NCBI GenBank assembly: GCA_949316235.1
Contig: OX438741.1
Coordinates: 12,835,124-12,899,123, forward strand
Direction: 5' to 3'
DNA: 64,000 bases
From: Oegoconia quadripuncta
Lineage: Eukaryota > Arthropoda > Insecta > Lepidoptera > Autostichidae
Position 1 is the stretch's first letter; every line of letters begins with the position of its first letter. The translations under genes and the position numbers were made by a program. The notes beneath the pieces were generated by a model. It made no database searches and was not told the origin of the DNA. It saw nothing but the letters and a program-made list of their open reading frames with translations. Positions 1-9,150 of the stretch are shown piece after piece.

Positions 1-427
1 CATTTGAGTCTTGTGCTCATCTGTAATTGGAGTTCATACCAATAAAATTTTAGTGTAAATGATTTTGTAAAATGCAATGGATGTACTCTGTTGGTGAGCC
101 TAAATAAATAAATAAATAAATAAATACTTTCCCGCTACATAACATGCACATATTAGTAATACACACTCTTTTTTGCACATCGCTTTCCTCTCCCAGGGTG
201 GGACGGAAGAACAGCGCCCAGTTCCTGGAACTGAGCATAAAGCTGAGTCCCACTCCTTTTTGGCACTCAAAATTTGTTATGTGTATCTTTATATGTTTTG
301 TAGTTTGTCCTTTTTAATGTTTTATATGTTAAGTTTGTTTTGTATATTTAATGTGTGCCCACTTGTGGGGAATAGACTGTTTTCTTTTTCTTTCTATGTA
401 CAATTTAATATGGAAGTCCGACAATTT
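1..427. repeat. Retroelement 3'-end remnants, (AAAT)n run
   Basis: No gene is seen. Bases 104-126 are a short AAAT tetranucleotide run like a LINE tail. Bases 165-400 resemble the 3' untranslated part of a LINE (a GGACGGAAGAACAG-type block followed by T-rich DNA), but no coding part is left. Confidence 0.45.
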
Positions 428-529
428 TCGGCTGGTGACTCCTGATACTGAACTGAACCATAGCCGAATTCGGCCGAAAATTGTTGGACTTTTATACTAA
501 AGATGGTTTCAGAATGGTTTAGGTACTTT

Positions 530-1052
530 GTTTTTTTTTTATGCACAACGGGTTGATACTTGACCTCAATCACACCTGATGTTAAGTGAAGATGAAGTCG
601 AAGGTGGAAGCGTACTGACCCGGAAACCCCAACACATTTGGGGGACTGACTATCTTATCTCTGACAAGCGGAACACAACAATGCTATTAACATTGTTGCT
701 ATACTATAAAACTTATTAAGAAAGCATATTATAAAATATCAGATTATTTAGATGATAAACAATCATGGACATAACCAGCCCGTTCGCATAACCAGGCTAT
801 TTCACAATTAATAATGAAATATTATAATATAAAATAATAATTTTGTAGGTAATATAAAAACCTTTTTTTGAAAGAGCGACCTCTCGAGTTTCTTGCTTGT
901 TCTCAGGGGAAAATTGCCTTTTGAACAAGCAGTAGCTTTAAAAATGTAAAATCATACTATTTTAAGTGTAGGTACTCTGTGTACCTACAAAATAAAGCAT
1001 TTTTTGATTTTGATGATTTTACTTGGCGACAGATTTAGATAAGATGGTAGAT
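530..1052 (-). mobile_element. SINE family C, split by a LINE end
   Basis: T-run then ATGCACAACGGGTTG on the plus strand is the minus-strand tail of this SINE. The body continues to about 704 and resumes at 1017 (TGGCGACAGATTTAG). ACTTTG flanks both sides (about 525 and 1056), which fits a target-site duplication in MITE H. The tRNA-like head is missing. Confidence 0.75.
704..1016 (+). mobile_element. LINE family L1, 3' end
   Basis: It contains the L1 3' block seen also at 52400-52735: a GATGATAAACAATCATGGACA segment, the TTTCTTGCTTGTTCTC block, and a TTTTGATTTTGATG tail. It is inserted into the SINE C described above. Only the last codons and the 3' UTR remain. Confidence 0.7.
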
Positions 1053-1197
1053 AACTTTGTATGGATAATCAAAATTTTTTTGATCGAATTCGTCTATGGT
1101 GCCTTGGGGAAAGTTGTTCGTAATCAAGAGTGGAATCAGTAGAGTCACCAGTCAACAGGAATTACACTAATTAAATTCCACCCTGTATACAACTTAC

Positions 1198-1368
1198 CTG
1201 TGAGAAGATAATAAATGTGCCAGTCATGCCCCTAATGGAGTCTTCGCTGATTTCTTTCACATATAGCGGGCACACCACGAACGCGCCGCCTGAGCCGAAG
1301 CCGATCAGTGCGCGCGCGCCGATTAGTGCTATTGGGTGCGCGCAGAGCAGTTTCACTGCCCAACCAAG
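1198..1368 (-). CDS. Facilitated sugar (trehalose-type) transporter, internal exon
   Basis: This 57-codon exon encodes transmembrane helices of a major facilitator sugar porter, probably of the insect trehalose-transporter (Tret1-like) group, which moves trehalose or hexose across the plasma membrane. The acceptor TTGCAG precedes LGWAVKLL and the donor CAG|GTAAGT follows IIFSQ; both ends are phase 0. The stretch LIGFGSGG...Y..E......R fits the PROSITE sugar-transport signature 2 exactly (G-F-x2-G, then Y, E and R at the required spacing). It joins in frame to the exon at 4404-4175. The next exon is not visible down to base 1. A MITE ends twelve bases inside the downstream intron. The family assignment is strong; the exact substrate is inferred. 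Confidence 0.88.
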
Positions 1369-1529
1369 CTGCAAGGAAATTATTAAATGTTACAACCAGC
1401 TTTAACAGCCGTCTACTGTTAGTCAGGCATCAATGATAACCCTTTACTGTCCATATCTTTTGGTATATATACGTATATTTATAACTATATACCTATACAC
1501 ATACATACCTACCTTTTTTTTCGCGGGGA

Positions 1530-1729
1530 AATGCTTTACGTGTTCCGCTCGCCTGGGGGACGGCGAGACGGTTATGTGGGACTCCCCGCCCTAGCTATAC
1601 ATTACATACCTACCTACAATGTATATATGATTATTTTACACGATGTCCTCTTCTCATCCTCCCTCATCTCTCACTTAATATCAGGTGTGATTGAGGTCAA
1701 GTACCAACCCGTTGTGCATAAAAAAAAAA
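1530..1729 (+). mobile_element. SINE family C, 3' part
   Basis: TATCAGGTGTGATTGAGGTC and ACCCGTTGTGCAT then an A-run (1680-1729) are the SINE C 3' end. The preceding CTGGGGGACGGCGAGACGG block (about 1550-1590) is unlike the other copies and may be a separate fragment. Confidence 0.6.
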
Positions 1730-1739
1730 TGTCGCGGTA

Positions 1740-1995
1740 ACCACCCATGGGTATCAAATCGACCAAATAATTAAATTTAAAATAAATAAATATATATATT
1801 GTATATACCAGATGGTGGATATACTATATAACCACCCACCATTGGTATCAAGTCGATCAAATAATTAAAGTTAAAATAATTAAATAAAAAAAATGCCCTC
1901 GGACATACACACAGCGCCATAAGCGTACTAAGTGACTAGGCTTGTATTGTGGATACCAGATGTTTTTTTATGCCGATGGTTGATATAAAAAAAAT
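1740..1995 (-). repeat. Imperfect direct repeat and SINE B 3' fragment
   Basis: ACCACCCATGGGTATCAA (1741) and ACCACCCACCATTGGTATCAA (1841) begin two related 45-50-bp copies separated by AT-rich DNA. Bases 1890-1975 match the 3' part of SINE B on the minus strand (CACACAGCGCCAT, then GGCTTGTATTGTGG). Confidence 0.5.
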
Positions 1996-2007
1996 ACAAT
2001 TTTTTTC

Positions 2008-3079
2008 TATCAATCAATCAATCAATCAAATAATTTATTTGTGATACACAGGTAAAATACAATAAAGTGGTGTTACATAGAAAACTGACAGAGCGCTGTG
2101 ATCCGCACATTGACATACAAAACAATTTTTCTACATACTATTATACTAATTACTTAAACTACACCAAAGATGGAAAAGTTGTATTAAATCATTTAAGTCA
2201 TATTAATAATGTTATCAGGTCATATTATAATTGGGTAGGTATGTATATGGCAACAATTGCTCAAAAACAATGCATTAGAGCCATCTGCGATGTAAAGCCT
2301 ATGACAAGCTGTAGACCATTATTCAAACAATTAAAATTACTTACTTTACCAGCACTCTATATATATGAAACTTGTATTTTTGTAAAACAGCATCCAGAGC
2401 TGTTTCGGAGGCGGGAGCATGTCTGTAAATTCAACGTCAGATTTCCAGATAGGCTCATGTTACCGGATATCAGAACGGACATCTGTGCTAGGAATAGTTA
2501 CGCTATTTGTGTTAAAATCTATAATCACTTGCCGGCGGACTTAAGAATGATGCAAACCAATCTATTTAGAAAGCAATTGTTTGCATGGCTCATTTGCAAT
2601 TCCTTTTATTCCCTAAAAGAATATTTTGATTGCAAAGCTTGACAATTATTAATAAATAAATTTTATAAATGACATAAGCAAAATTCATAAGTTGACATAT
2701 TCCTTGACATGTATTTAATTTTTTAATTCACATAATATCTATTGAGTAAGCAATATGTATGTGGATAAATTGATTTGATATGATAAGTGTAACATTATTA
2801 TTATTATATAACTTAATTTAAATTCCGATGACATCTCCCTTTACTAAGACATTCACCTAAATAGTATTTTAATTATGATGTTTAATGGACAATATAATAT
2901 GAAATGACAAGTGGGTATCAAATGTTATGTAAATGTAATATAAATATAGTATTTAGCAATAAGTTACCTAAAATGTTGCATGCCGGTAAAGGTTAAATGT
3001 GAGAACTACTCTACACACTATTCCAACCTTATAAACCACATTTACTGCAAATAAATGATTTGATTGATTGATTGATTGA
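2008..3079 (+). mobile_element. LINE family L2, C-terminal ORF2 and 3' UTR
   Basis: An open frame (2067-2642) encodes the C-terminal region of a CR1/jockey-group non-LTR reverse transcriptase. The stretch QKQCIRAICDV followed by SCRPLFKQLKLLTLP is the usual conserved block after the RT thumb, and the paralogue at 60802-61880 shares it. The frame ends at 2642. A 430-bp AT-rich 3' UTR follows, ending in ATTG tetranucleotides (3060-3078). The 5' end is truncated, so the catalytic RT motifs are absent and it is dead. A reverse-oriented ATCA/AATC tail (2010-2035) lies just before it, so a second minus-strand LINE tail abuts this copy. It lies in the sugar-transporter intron, antisense to the gene. 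Confidence 0.8.
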
Positions 3080-3411
3080 ACAAAAATATAAAACCTTTAT
3101 ACATATAGCAACGATAGTCAAATTTGAACTTAAATTTAATTAACCGTAATCAGCCAGAAACAATTTATACGAATTTGTCATTCAAAAATTCCTTGATAGT
3201 ATCGTTTTATCGATTAAAAATTTATATAATACGTTCTTAAATATAATCGCCCGAATCTCTAATAGATTTAGGTATCTTGTTGTATATTTTTTGTAGGTAT
3301 ATAGAAATTAACACATCATTAACTCAGGTACACGTGTCCGTATTCATCATACATACTTATGCCCCTAGCGGGATTCGATAAGTATAGCAGTCAAGATTTC
3401 GAACAACTATA
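3080..3411. other. AT-rich intronic DNA with a SINE B scrap
   Basis: No coding signal is seen. Bases 3320-3376 match the tRNA-head side of SINE B on the minus strand (CACGTGTCCGTATTCATCA, CCCCTAGCGGGATTCG). The rest is unassigned. Confidence 0.5.
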
Positions 3412-3630
3412 ACGCCTCCGTGGCTCAACATAGGGTTTACGAATCGGAGGTTGAAGGTTCGATCAGCGGAGTACATGATTAGTACTCGGTTTGGTTGGTG
3501 ATACAGCATTGTTAATGTCGGCCTGGCTAGCTACCATCATCTTTACTAAATCTGCCGCCAAACAACAATGTTAGCATTACCAGACCCCCAAATAAGATGG
3601 GGTATCCTTCGGCCTCATCTTCACTTAACA
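3412..3630 (+). mobile_element. SINE family C, old divergent copy
   Basis: The head GCCTCCGTGGCTCAACAT and the B-box-like GGTTCGATCAGCG are recognisable. The body TGGCTAGCTACCATCATC and tail CTTCGGCCTCATCTTCACTT follow. Several indels and the missing A-tail indicate age. Confidence 0.7.
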
Positions 3631-4005
3631 CCAAAAACACAAAAAAACACCAAATAGATCGTTCTCCGCCGTCCGCATTAAAATGTCAGATCGTTCTGTA
3701 CACATCAGGCCTTTCGTCAAGAGTTCTCAGTTTTACATCTGACAACCCTAGACGAGACAGAATTGTTGCTTTGGAAGTATGTAAGAGGATACGATTATCG
3801 TTGAAACATTACCGGTTGTTGCTCATTGGATGGTAAGCACCTGGATGTTGATTCAACAACGAGAAGCATTGTTTAAACAGGTTTTTCAGTCTCATACCCT
3901 ATATTTGTTTGTTTGCTTCAAATCTTGCGTTAGATATTTCAGTTACTTACACTTATCTGATTATCTTGAAAACTGGCGCACGTGTAACCGAGTTTACATT
4001 TATCA

Positions 4006-4110
4006 TCATTATACTAGCCACAGGATGTCCAGTACTGAACATAGGCCTGCCGCATAGATTTCCAGCGCAACGTGACCTACATTCAGCGATTTCCCTGCTG
4101 TGTGTATACA
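4006..4110 (-). mobile_element. RTE-type LINE scrap
   Basis: The plus strand CAGTACTGAACATAGGCCTG matches the antisense of the RTE ORF2 C-terminus seen more fully at 57475-57700. It is too short and altered to translate. Bases 3640-4005 beside it hold nothing I recognise. Confidence 0.5.
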
Positions 4111-4174
4111 CAGCGCCATCTATATTAATTTACAACACATAATATGTAAGTCTAGTATCTAACAACACACTTAC

Positions 4175-4404
4175 AGCAATAGGTACTGAGGCACACAGCA
4201 GCGCATTCTTCCTCCCGAATCTGTCGGCTGCGGCTCCATAGATGAACACAGCAATGGGCGCAAATATGAACATGATTGACGCCATCCAGGAGACGTCCTC
4301 CTCCGTACAGGGGGTGGCGGATGGGGAGCTCTCGCCCATAAGAAGAGCCTTGTTTGGCGAGATCCAGCCCATGGCAGTGCCGTACGCCAGCACTGGCATG
4401 CACA
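4175..4404 (-). CDS. Facilitated sugar (trehalose-type) transporter, upstream exon
   Basis: This 230-bp exon encodes an early transmembrane segment and the conserved loop of an MFS sugar porter. It opens after acceptor TTTTTCCAG (ends 4405) with two bases that complete a split codon, then reads CMPVLAYGTAMGW. It closes ...SVPIA before donor GTAAGT (4174). The loop AAADRFGRKNA fits the PROSITE sugar-transport signature 1 (D-x-x-G-R-K), the gating loop between helices 2 and 3. SW in EEDVSWMASI and the SP in GWISPNKAL are also typical of Tret1-like proteins. It joins in frame to the exon at 1368-1198. The start codon exon must lie to the right, and I could not identify it. No break is seen in either exon, so the gene looks functional. 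Confidence 0.88.
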
Positions 4405-4639
4405 CTGGAAAAATAAATGTAACTTTTACAAAAATCCCGAGCAACTAAACATTAATATCACACTTGGCTTTTAACTTTTCCCGGAGTTTAATCTGATATA
4501 GAAATATGTCTGTCTGTCTGTTTGTACGCCACGGGTCACCTAAAACGGAATGAGGTACAGATATGAGAGAAAAATAATTTTTGTACCCTAGAGGGATAAA
4601 ATATTTTTTGCTTAATGTTAGCAAAGGATCCTAATCATT
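4405..4639. other. Non-repetitive AT-rich DNA
   Basis: Probably upstream intron of the transporter gene. A TGTC run (TGTCTGTCTGTCTGTT, 4508-4523) is the only feature noticed. Confidence 0.4.
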
Positions 4640-4845
4640 GTTCTTTGTTATACACAAGGCCTTCACACCTGACGTTAAGTGAAAATAAGGAGGTGAGTGA
4701 TGATGGGGGACTGGTTATCTTATCTTAAATAGCCAGAGCCAAACAATCTTATCAGCATTGCTGCTTTGTGGCATACTTATACGAGTATAAGATGCTGGTA
4801 TCTGGCTAGGCGGACATTTCAAAATGCTCTACCACCAACAAAATG
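4640..4845 (-). mobile_element. SINE family C, divergent
   Basis: It matches the SINE C body on the minus strand: CACACCTGACGTTAAGTGA, GGGGGACTGGTTATCTTATC, ATCAGCATTGCTGCTT and GGCTAGGCGGACATTT. The head is lost at the junction with SINE A. Confidence 0.7.
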
Positions 4846-5062
4846 TAAATAAACAAATATTTCAGACACTCACACCAATTATTTGGTTCCAAACTAAGCA
4901 AGGCTTGTACAGTCAGCGGTAGAAAAACAGGACCCCCGTACTTGCAGTCGCAAGTGAATAGTGGGTCATTTTTCTCTGCAGCTGATTGTACTATGGATAC
5001 TAGATAATGGATATATCATCTCACAAACATTTACCCCTAGCGGGATTCGAATCTCCTTTTTG
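4846..5062 (-). mobile_element. SINE family A, split by a mini-MITE
   Basis: AAACAAATATTTCAGACACT (about 4850) to GGCTTGTAC (4910), then TATGGATACTAGATAATGG (from 4991) and the B-box complement GGGATTCGAA (5040-5049), are in SINE A order. A 75-bp unit sits between two TTGTAC copies. Confidence 0.65.
4911..4984. mobile_element. Tiny MITE inside SINE A
   Basis: The ends AGTCAGCGGTAGAAAAA and TTTTTCTCTGCAGCTGA are imperfect inverted repeats. TTGTAC occurs just before (4905-4910) and at the end (4985-4990), so TTGTAC is the likely target duplication. It is non-coding. Confidence 0.55.
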
Positions 5063-5377
5063 TAAACCTACATTGAACCATGGAGACGATGGTCAAAACA
5101 AACAAAACAATAAACTGGCGCGAATACTAGGGCCTGGTTCCTTTGTTATTCCGTTCTTCATTTGTTTATTCAATATTCATTCCAATAAGAAATTAAGTTT
5201 TTTTCAAGCAGTGATATATGATGGTAGAGATTGACTCTATCCTGTATGTTTTTAAAAACATAGTGTGTGCTTACTTTAAAACATAGTATTGTTCTAAAGA
5301 ATATTAAAAAGAAAATCTACTTTCGTCCCTAGGCATAAAAAGATACACTTTTGTCCAAAGATAATGCTTGCGTGGAA
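5063..5377. other. Unassigned DNA
   Basis: No coding signal or repeat family is recognised. Confidence 0.35.
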
Positions 5378-5493
5378 CAGATCGTTGTTAGCGATAAGGC
5401 TGCCTTTTTGTGCGATTCATAATGTATATTATAATCTTTATGTAGGTTTTGTTAATTGTGTAATAAAGAGTATTTGATTGATTGTTAATGATA
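5378..5493 (+). mobile_element. LINE 3' UTR and ATTG tail
   Basis: It shares the block GTTAGCGATAAGGC then TGCGATTCATAATGTA, AATAAAGAGTATTTGATTG with 39880-39998. This is a terminal fragment of a non-LTR retrotransposon, and no coding part is present. Confidence 0.6.
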
Positions 5494-5965
5494 CACTTTT
5501 AGACCATGGTGAAATTACTAATTAACTAATTTTGTGTGTTGACTGTTGAATTATATGATAGGTTATCGGGTAATAACTCACACGCCATAGGTCGTATAGA
5601 GGGTCGCGAGAAACCGACAGGAAAACTATGGCCCCTTGGCGTCGTGTTTGAGGGGGGGGCTATCGGCGTGGCTTTATTGTTTACCGGCCGATTCCTAATA
5701 AAATTCGAGAATCGTGTAGAGGGTGTGATGTAGTTTGGATTTATGAAAAAAAAAGAAAAAATAAGATGGCCGCCGGGCTAGTCGTTGAGCAAGTTTTCTA
5801 ATTTTTGGGAGTTTTTTCACGCAAAGCTTACCTCTGCGAAAAGTTTCCTCTAATAGGGCTTAAATGAAAGGTGGATAATGTTGCTCCAGAGGAAAATTAT
5901 TGGCATCTCATTTATAAATCTAGCCTTTAGACTTGATAATCACGTGAATCTGTAATGGACTACTG
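5494..5965. other. Unassigned DNA with a GC-richer block
   Basis: Bases 5570-5720 are GC-richer (GGCCCCTTGGCGTCGTG and a G8 run at 5653) but encode nothing I can recognise. The rest is AT-rich. Confidence 0.35.
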
Positions 5966-6455
5966 TAATGAACTACATTCAAAATTTACCTTTAAATAAA
6001 TTCAAAACCATCATAAAACAGACATGGTGTCCATTCAGATGTACACCAACTAAATTAAACTACACTAAAACCAGTTTTGGAATGGTGCCGTCGCATCGTA
6101 CTATTCCAGGGAGAAAGAGACAGTACTACTTTAAAACTGGTTTTAGTTTAGTTTAGTTGGTGTACATCCGAATCGACACCATTATTTACCAAAGGCTATT
6201 ATAAAACTTCTGACTATCTGGAGGATAAGCAAGTATGGACGTAGACCGCTCGGCGATATTCAGTCTAATTATATAATATAATTGTAACCCAAACTTATTT
6301 AAAAGAGCAACCCTTGAGTTTCTTGCTCGTTCTTCTCTAGGGAATCAGCTTTGTGAATGAGCAATAATGTCAAAAACTTTAATAACAAGATAAAAAATGT
6401 GACGTTTTCAAGTGATAATTTTTATCCTACGAAATAAAAATATTGTTTTGATTTT
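5966..6455 (+). mobile_element. LINE family L1, split by MITE M
   Basis: The sequence ATTCAAAACCATCATAAAACA, then after the MITE ATTATTTACCAAAGGCTATTA, equals the uninterrupted L1 at 52418-52466. The codons KGYYK-SDYL remain recognisable, followed by the 3' UTR with TTTCTTGCTCGTTCTTCTC and a TTTTGATTTTGAC tail. It is 5'-truncated and dead. Confidence 0.75.
6026..6180. mobile_element. MITE family M, 155 bp, in LINE L1
   Basis: Terminal inverted repeats begin GGTGTC and contain GATGTACACCAACTAAA on both sides (right arm inverted). The empty site is visible in the L1 copy at 52441-52447. AT on both sides is the shared flank. Further copies lie at 38346-38406 and 54418-54562. Confidence 0.8.
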
Positions 6456-6903
6456 GACTTCTAATATAAAACCATCTCGTCTTGAACACCTTAGACGGTT
6501 ACATACCTAATTTGTTAGCTGCGTTTACGCTTTGTGATTGTCTATCCTAAAAAATATCTTTACTTAAATAAGATGAAATAATGTTATATGCTACAACGAA
6601 GACTTCAAAATATATTGACATAAAATTGTGCCTTGTACAACTAAGTAGGTATGTATTTAAAAGAGGCTAAATGGATTCAAATGCAAAGAGTAAAGTGGTC
6701 GAGTCGCGAGAGTTGGCCTGATTTTTTTTACATGACATATTTTTGTTAGGATACTATTTAGGGAAGAGATTCTATTTATAAAATTTGGGCATGCACATAG
6801 AAAGGATTTTTGCAGCTTTAGGGAATTGAAAATTTGTATGGGATACCAGAAACTTAGTAAATTAAAAAAATATATCTTGAGCGTGGAGTCACCAGTTTTA
6901 TTA
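6456..6903. other. Unassigned AT-rich DNA
   Basis: No coding signal, RNA gene or repeat family is recognised here. Confidence 0.35.
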
Positions 6904-7317
6904 GGTCCTTACCTATGAAATTGGCGTTTTGTATGAAGAATTTCATTAAGACTGTTTTCTCCATAGAAACGTTTTTTTTTTGGGAACGGCAAATATAAAT
7001 TTAGCTAAACTTTGTGTATATTATCGTATAACATTAAGTTAAGTATATGCAGCGTTAATTTTTAAAAGTAACCGCTTTATAAAAGTTTCAGCGAATCTAA
7101 GAAATGATTATGGGAAGCACATGAAAAGAGCTGTTCTGTCTGTTCAAATTTTTTTGTATGTGATTTAGCCCAGAAATTAAAAAATATTTCATGTGAAATC
7201 TTGAAATAATATTCCATTTTCCAAATAAAAAACAAATTTGGATATAGCTTTGAAAATCGCAGGAATTGGTACATATGATTAACGAAGAAAAAAACTCCAA
7301 TTTCATAGGTAAAGACC
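6904..7317. mobile_element. MITE family I, 414 bp
   Basis: The left end is GGTCCTTACCTATGAAATTG and the right end is its inverse, CAATTTCATAGGTAAAGACC. It is flanked by TTA on the left and CAA on the right; the best-preserved copy (60439-61944) has TA on both sides. It is non-coding; short open frames inside are accidental. Confidence 0.8.
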
Positions 7318-7660
7318 CAATAATTATTATATAGGATCTACACTGTCGAATTTTCAAATGCTTATTACCTAAATAATAATCATGAAATCGGTTAAAACGT
7401 AGCCAAATTACTTCGCCTCCTGGTAAATAGAATTATATCAAAACAAATTAGCCATACCAATAATTGACATCAAGACTTGATTGTGTTTGCTTCCTGCACA
7501 TTTTCCTTTTTCTGAACTAACTTTGTATAATTTATTTAACATTTTTAAAAAATAACACTAGTTTTTTTTTTAAACTTGTATAACTAAGGTATCACAAAAC
7601 AGCCAGTCTTTAAATTAGAAAACTGTAGATATTTAATTTAAGATTTTTTTTTTTATAACG
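7318..7660. other. Unassigned AT-rich DNA
   Basis: No coding signal or repeat family is recognised. Confidence 0.35.
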
Positions 7661-7760
7661 ACGCGCGGGTTTTTCTGGTTTCATGCGCTTGCGTGCGCAC
7701 TGCGGATTGTTCTGCGCATGCGTTCTATAAAACTGACAGTTTTCCCCGCGCTTTTATAGC
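7661..7760. promoter_or_regulatory. CpG-rich block with TATA boxes on both strands
   Basis: In an AT-rich setting this 100-bp stretch has many CpGs. TGCGCATGCG (7713-7722) and TGCGTGCGCA (7690-7699) resemble NRF-1/ewg sites. TATAAAA occurs on the plus strand at 7726-7732. TATAAAAG occurs on the minus strand (7758-7751), with an arthropod initiator-like TCAGT (7736-7732) 22-26 bases downstream. A minus-strand start here would point toward the sugar-transporter exons, but no linking exon was found. The promoter role is inference. Confidence 0.35.
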
Positions 7761-8030
7761 ATGTCTAGGGATATTAGGGATGAGTGAGATAGATGTAGGG
7801 TTTAGTTAGGTTAATCTGACAGAATGGAATATAGTATGTAGGTAGAGGTAAGTAGTATTTAACAACGTAAAATATTGAATACAAATTTTGAGTGATTTCT
7901 TTTAAAGAAAATGTAATCTACTCGCTGGCTAGGGTTAAACAATACATAATCTTTCAGTTTATCGTAAAGAGAAAGAATGTCCTTCAACTAAAGCTAAGTT
8001 AAAGCAATGGAATTTTTATTTGGTGTACGA
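7761..8030. other. Unassigned DNA
   Basis: No coding signal or known repeat is recognised. Confidence 0.35.
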
Positions 8031-8580
8031 CCTGTTTGGTGTACCTAGTGGTTAGAAACTCTGCTACTTATACCAAATGGTCGCGGGTTCGAATCCCGCT
8101 AAGGGCATATGTTTGTATGGTGAATACAGACATGTGTTCCCGAGTTATAGATGTTTTTCATTTATACATGTATGTATTTACAAAAGAAAAATGTATTTGT
8201 GTAGTTTATCAACCATATCAAATAGCTACTGTATGTATTCTCATACATGACATGCAATTCTAATTGTTATTATAGTTTAAACGAAAATGCACTACGCAGT
8301 ACAACCTATGTTATGGTTTGCACTACTCTAGCTCAATTGTTATACATTAATATCTACCTCTGTACTAGAATGTTTTTGTAATTCGTGGATAATGTCGCTG
8401 GTTGTACAATTACCTCCACTCTGTAGTTTAATGCTAATTTAAGATATACATATTGTACTACTGTTTGTTGTCACAAATAAAATAAAATAAAACCATCTGG
8501 TATCCATAACATAAGCCTAGATGCTTACTGTAGACCTAGATGGCGCTGTGTGTTTGTGCAAAGACATTTATTATTATTAT
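8031..8580 (+). mobile_element. SINE family B, split by a 274-bp insertion
   Basis: The tRNA-like head has an A-box-like TAGTGGTTAGAAAC (8048-8061) and a perfect B box GGTTCGAATCC. The body follows to ATCAACCAT (8216) and resumes at 8491 with AACCATCTGGTATCCATAAC, ending in GATGGCGCTGTGTG. It is a Pol III-type retroposon and not a functional tRNA, because no acceptor-stem pairing closes the head. Confidence 0.8.
8217..8490 (+). mobile_element. Retroposed unit nested in SINE B
   Basis: A 274-bp unit ends in AAATAAAATAAAATAA and is flanked by AACCAT on both sides (8211-8216, 8491-8496), a clear target duplication. Its body has no recognised homology. It is a LINE 3' end or an undescribed SINE. 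Confidence 0.65.
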
Positions 8581-8819
8581 ATTTAAATAAATATTTCGGG
8601 CATTTATACTATTTATCTAGTTATAAACTAGGTCTAATACTTCTTCTTTCTGCGAATCGATGACAAAACATCAAATTCTTGAGGACCAGGAATGCGGCCG
8701 CATACAGCATTGTCTGTGACATCATAGAGGTCCTGTAGCGTGCAGGTGTTGGGTCACGCAGGGCAGCTTAGAAGATTCCCCATAGTTTGTGGTGTGTTAT
8801 GGCACAAGCCGCACAATTA
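8581..8819 (-). mobile_element. SINE A scrap and LINE C-terminal fragment
   Basis: Bases 8581-8635 match the SINE A 3' part (AAATAAATATTTCGGGCA). On the minus strand, 8645-8815 reads like the end of a LINE ORF2 (a Leu/Cys-rich zinc-finger-like tail with an ATDNA-like segment), with frame breaks. The LINE call is weak. Confidence 0.4.
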
Positions 8820-9150
8820 ACCGCCTCCGTGGTTCAATGTAAACAACATTGGGTTTACGTTTCGGAGGTCGTGGGTTCCATCCCCAGCGGGGTACATGTT
8901 TAAGTACTCGGTTTGGTTGGTGGATGGACATTTTAAATGTCCGCCTGGCTAGCTACCACCATCTTATCTAAATCTGCCCGCCAAGCAGCAATGTTAATAG
9001 AATTGTTGTGTTCCGGTTGTCAGAGATAAGATAGCCAGTACCTCAAATGTGTTGGGGTTTCCGGGTCAGTACGCTTCCACCTTCGACCTCATCTTAACTT
9101 AACATCAGGTGTGATTGAGGTCAGGTACAAACTCGTTGTGTATAAAAAAA
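8820..9150 (+). mobile_element. SINE family C, near full length
   Basis: The head CCGCCTCCGTGGTTCAATGT, A-box-like region and B-box-like GGTTCCATCCCC are present. The body TGGCTAGCTACCACCATC and tail ATCAGGTGTGATTGAGGTC then A-run follow. About 330 bp, the family's full length in this window. Confidence 0.85.

Larger units (their letters stand above)
428..1185. mobile_element. MITE family H, interrupted by SINE C and a LINE end
   Basis: The right end reads CACCCTG followed by TA, matching the full copy at 56840-57280. The inner part (CCATAGCCGAATTCGGCCG near 455 and GATCGAATTCGTC near 1083) also matches that copy. The left terminal 40 bases are degraded. A SINE C (530-1052) with a LINE L1 end inside it interrupts the element. 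Its right end lies in the sugar-transporter intron, twelve bases after the exon. Confidence 0.65.
1369..4174 (-). other. Intron of the sugar transporter gene
   Basis: The 2.8-kb intron runs from donor GTAAGT (read from 4174) to acceptor TTGCAG (ending at 1369). It carries a SINE C tail, a SINE B piece, a 1-kb LINE, a divergent SINE C and an RTE scrap, all listed separately. The phase-0 join gives ...SVPIA|LGWAV..., which is what the family predicts. Confidence 0.8.

Noticed and set aside
4242..4448. Plus-strand frame over the transporter exon
   Set aside because: It is the antisense of the spliced exon; signature motifs and splice sites are on the minus strand.
7077..7357. Minus-strand frames in MITE I
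   Set aside because: The same frames recur with stops in copies at 50428 and 60439; the element is non-coding.
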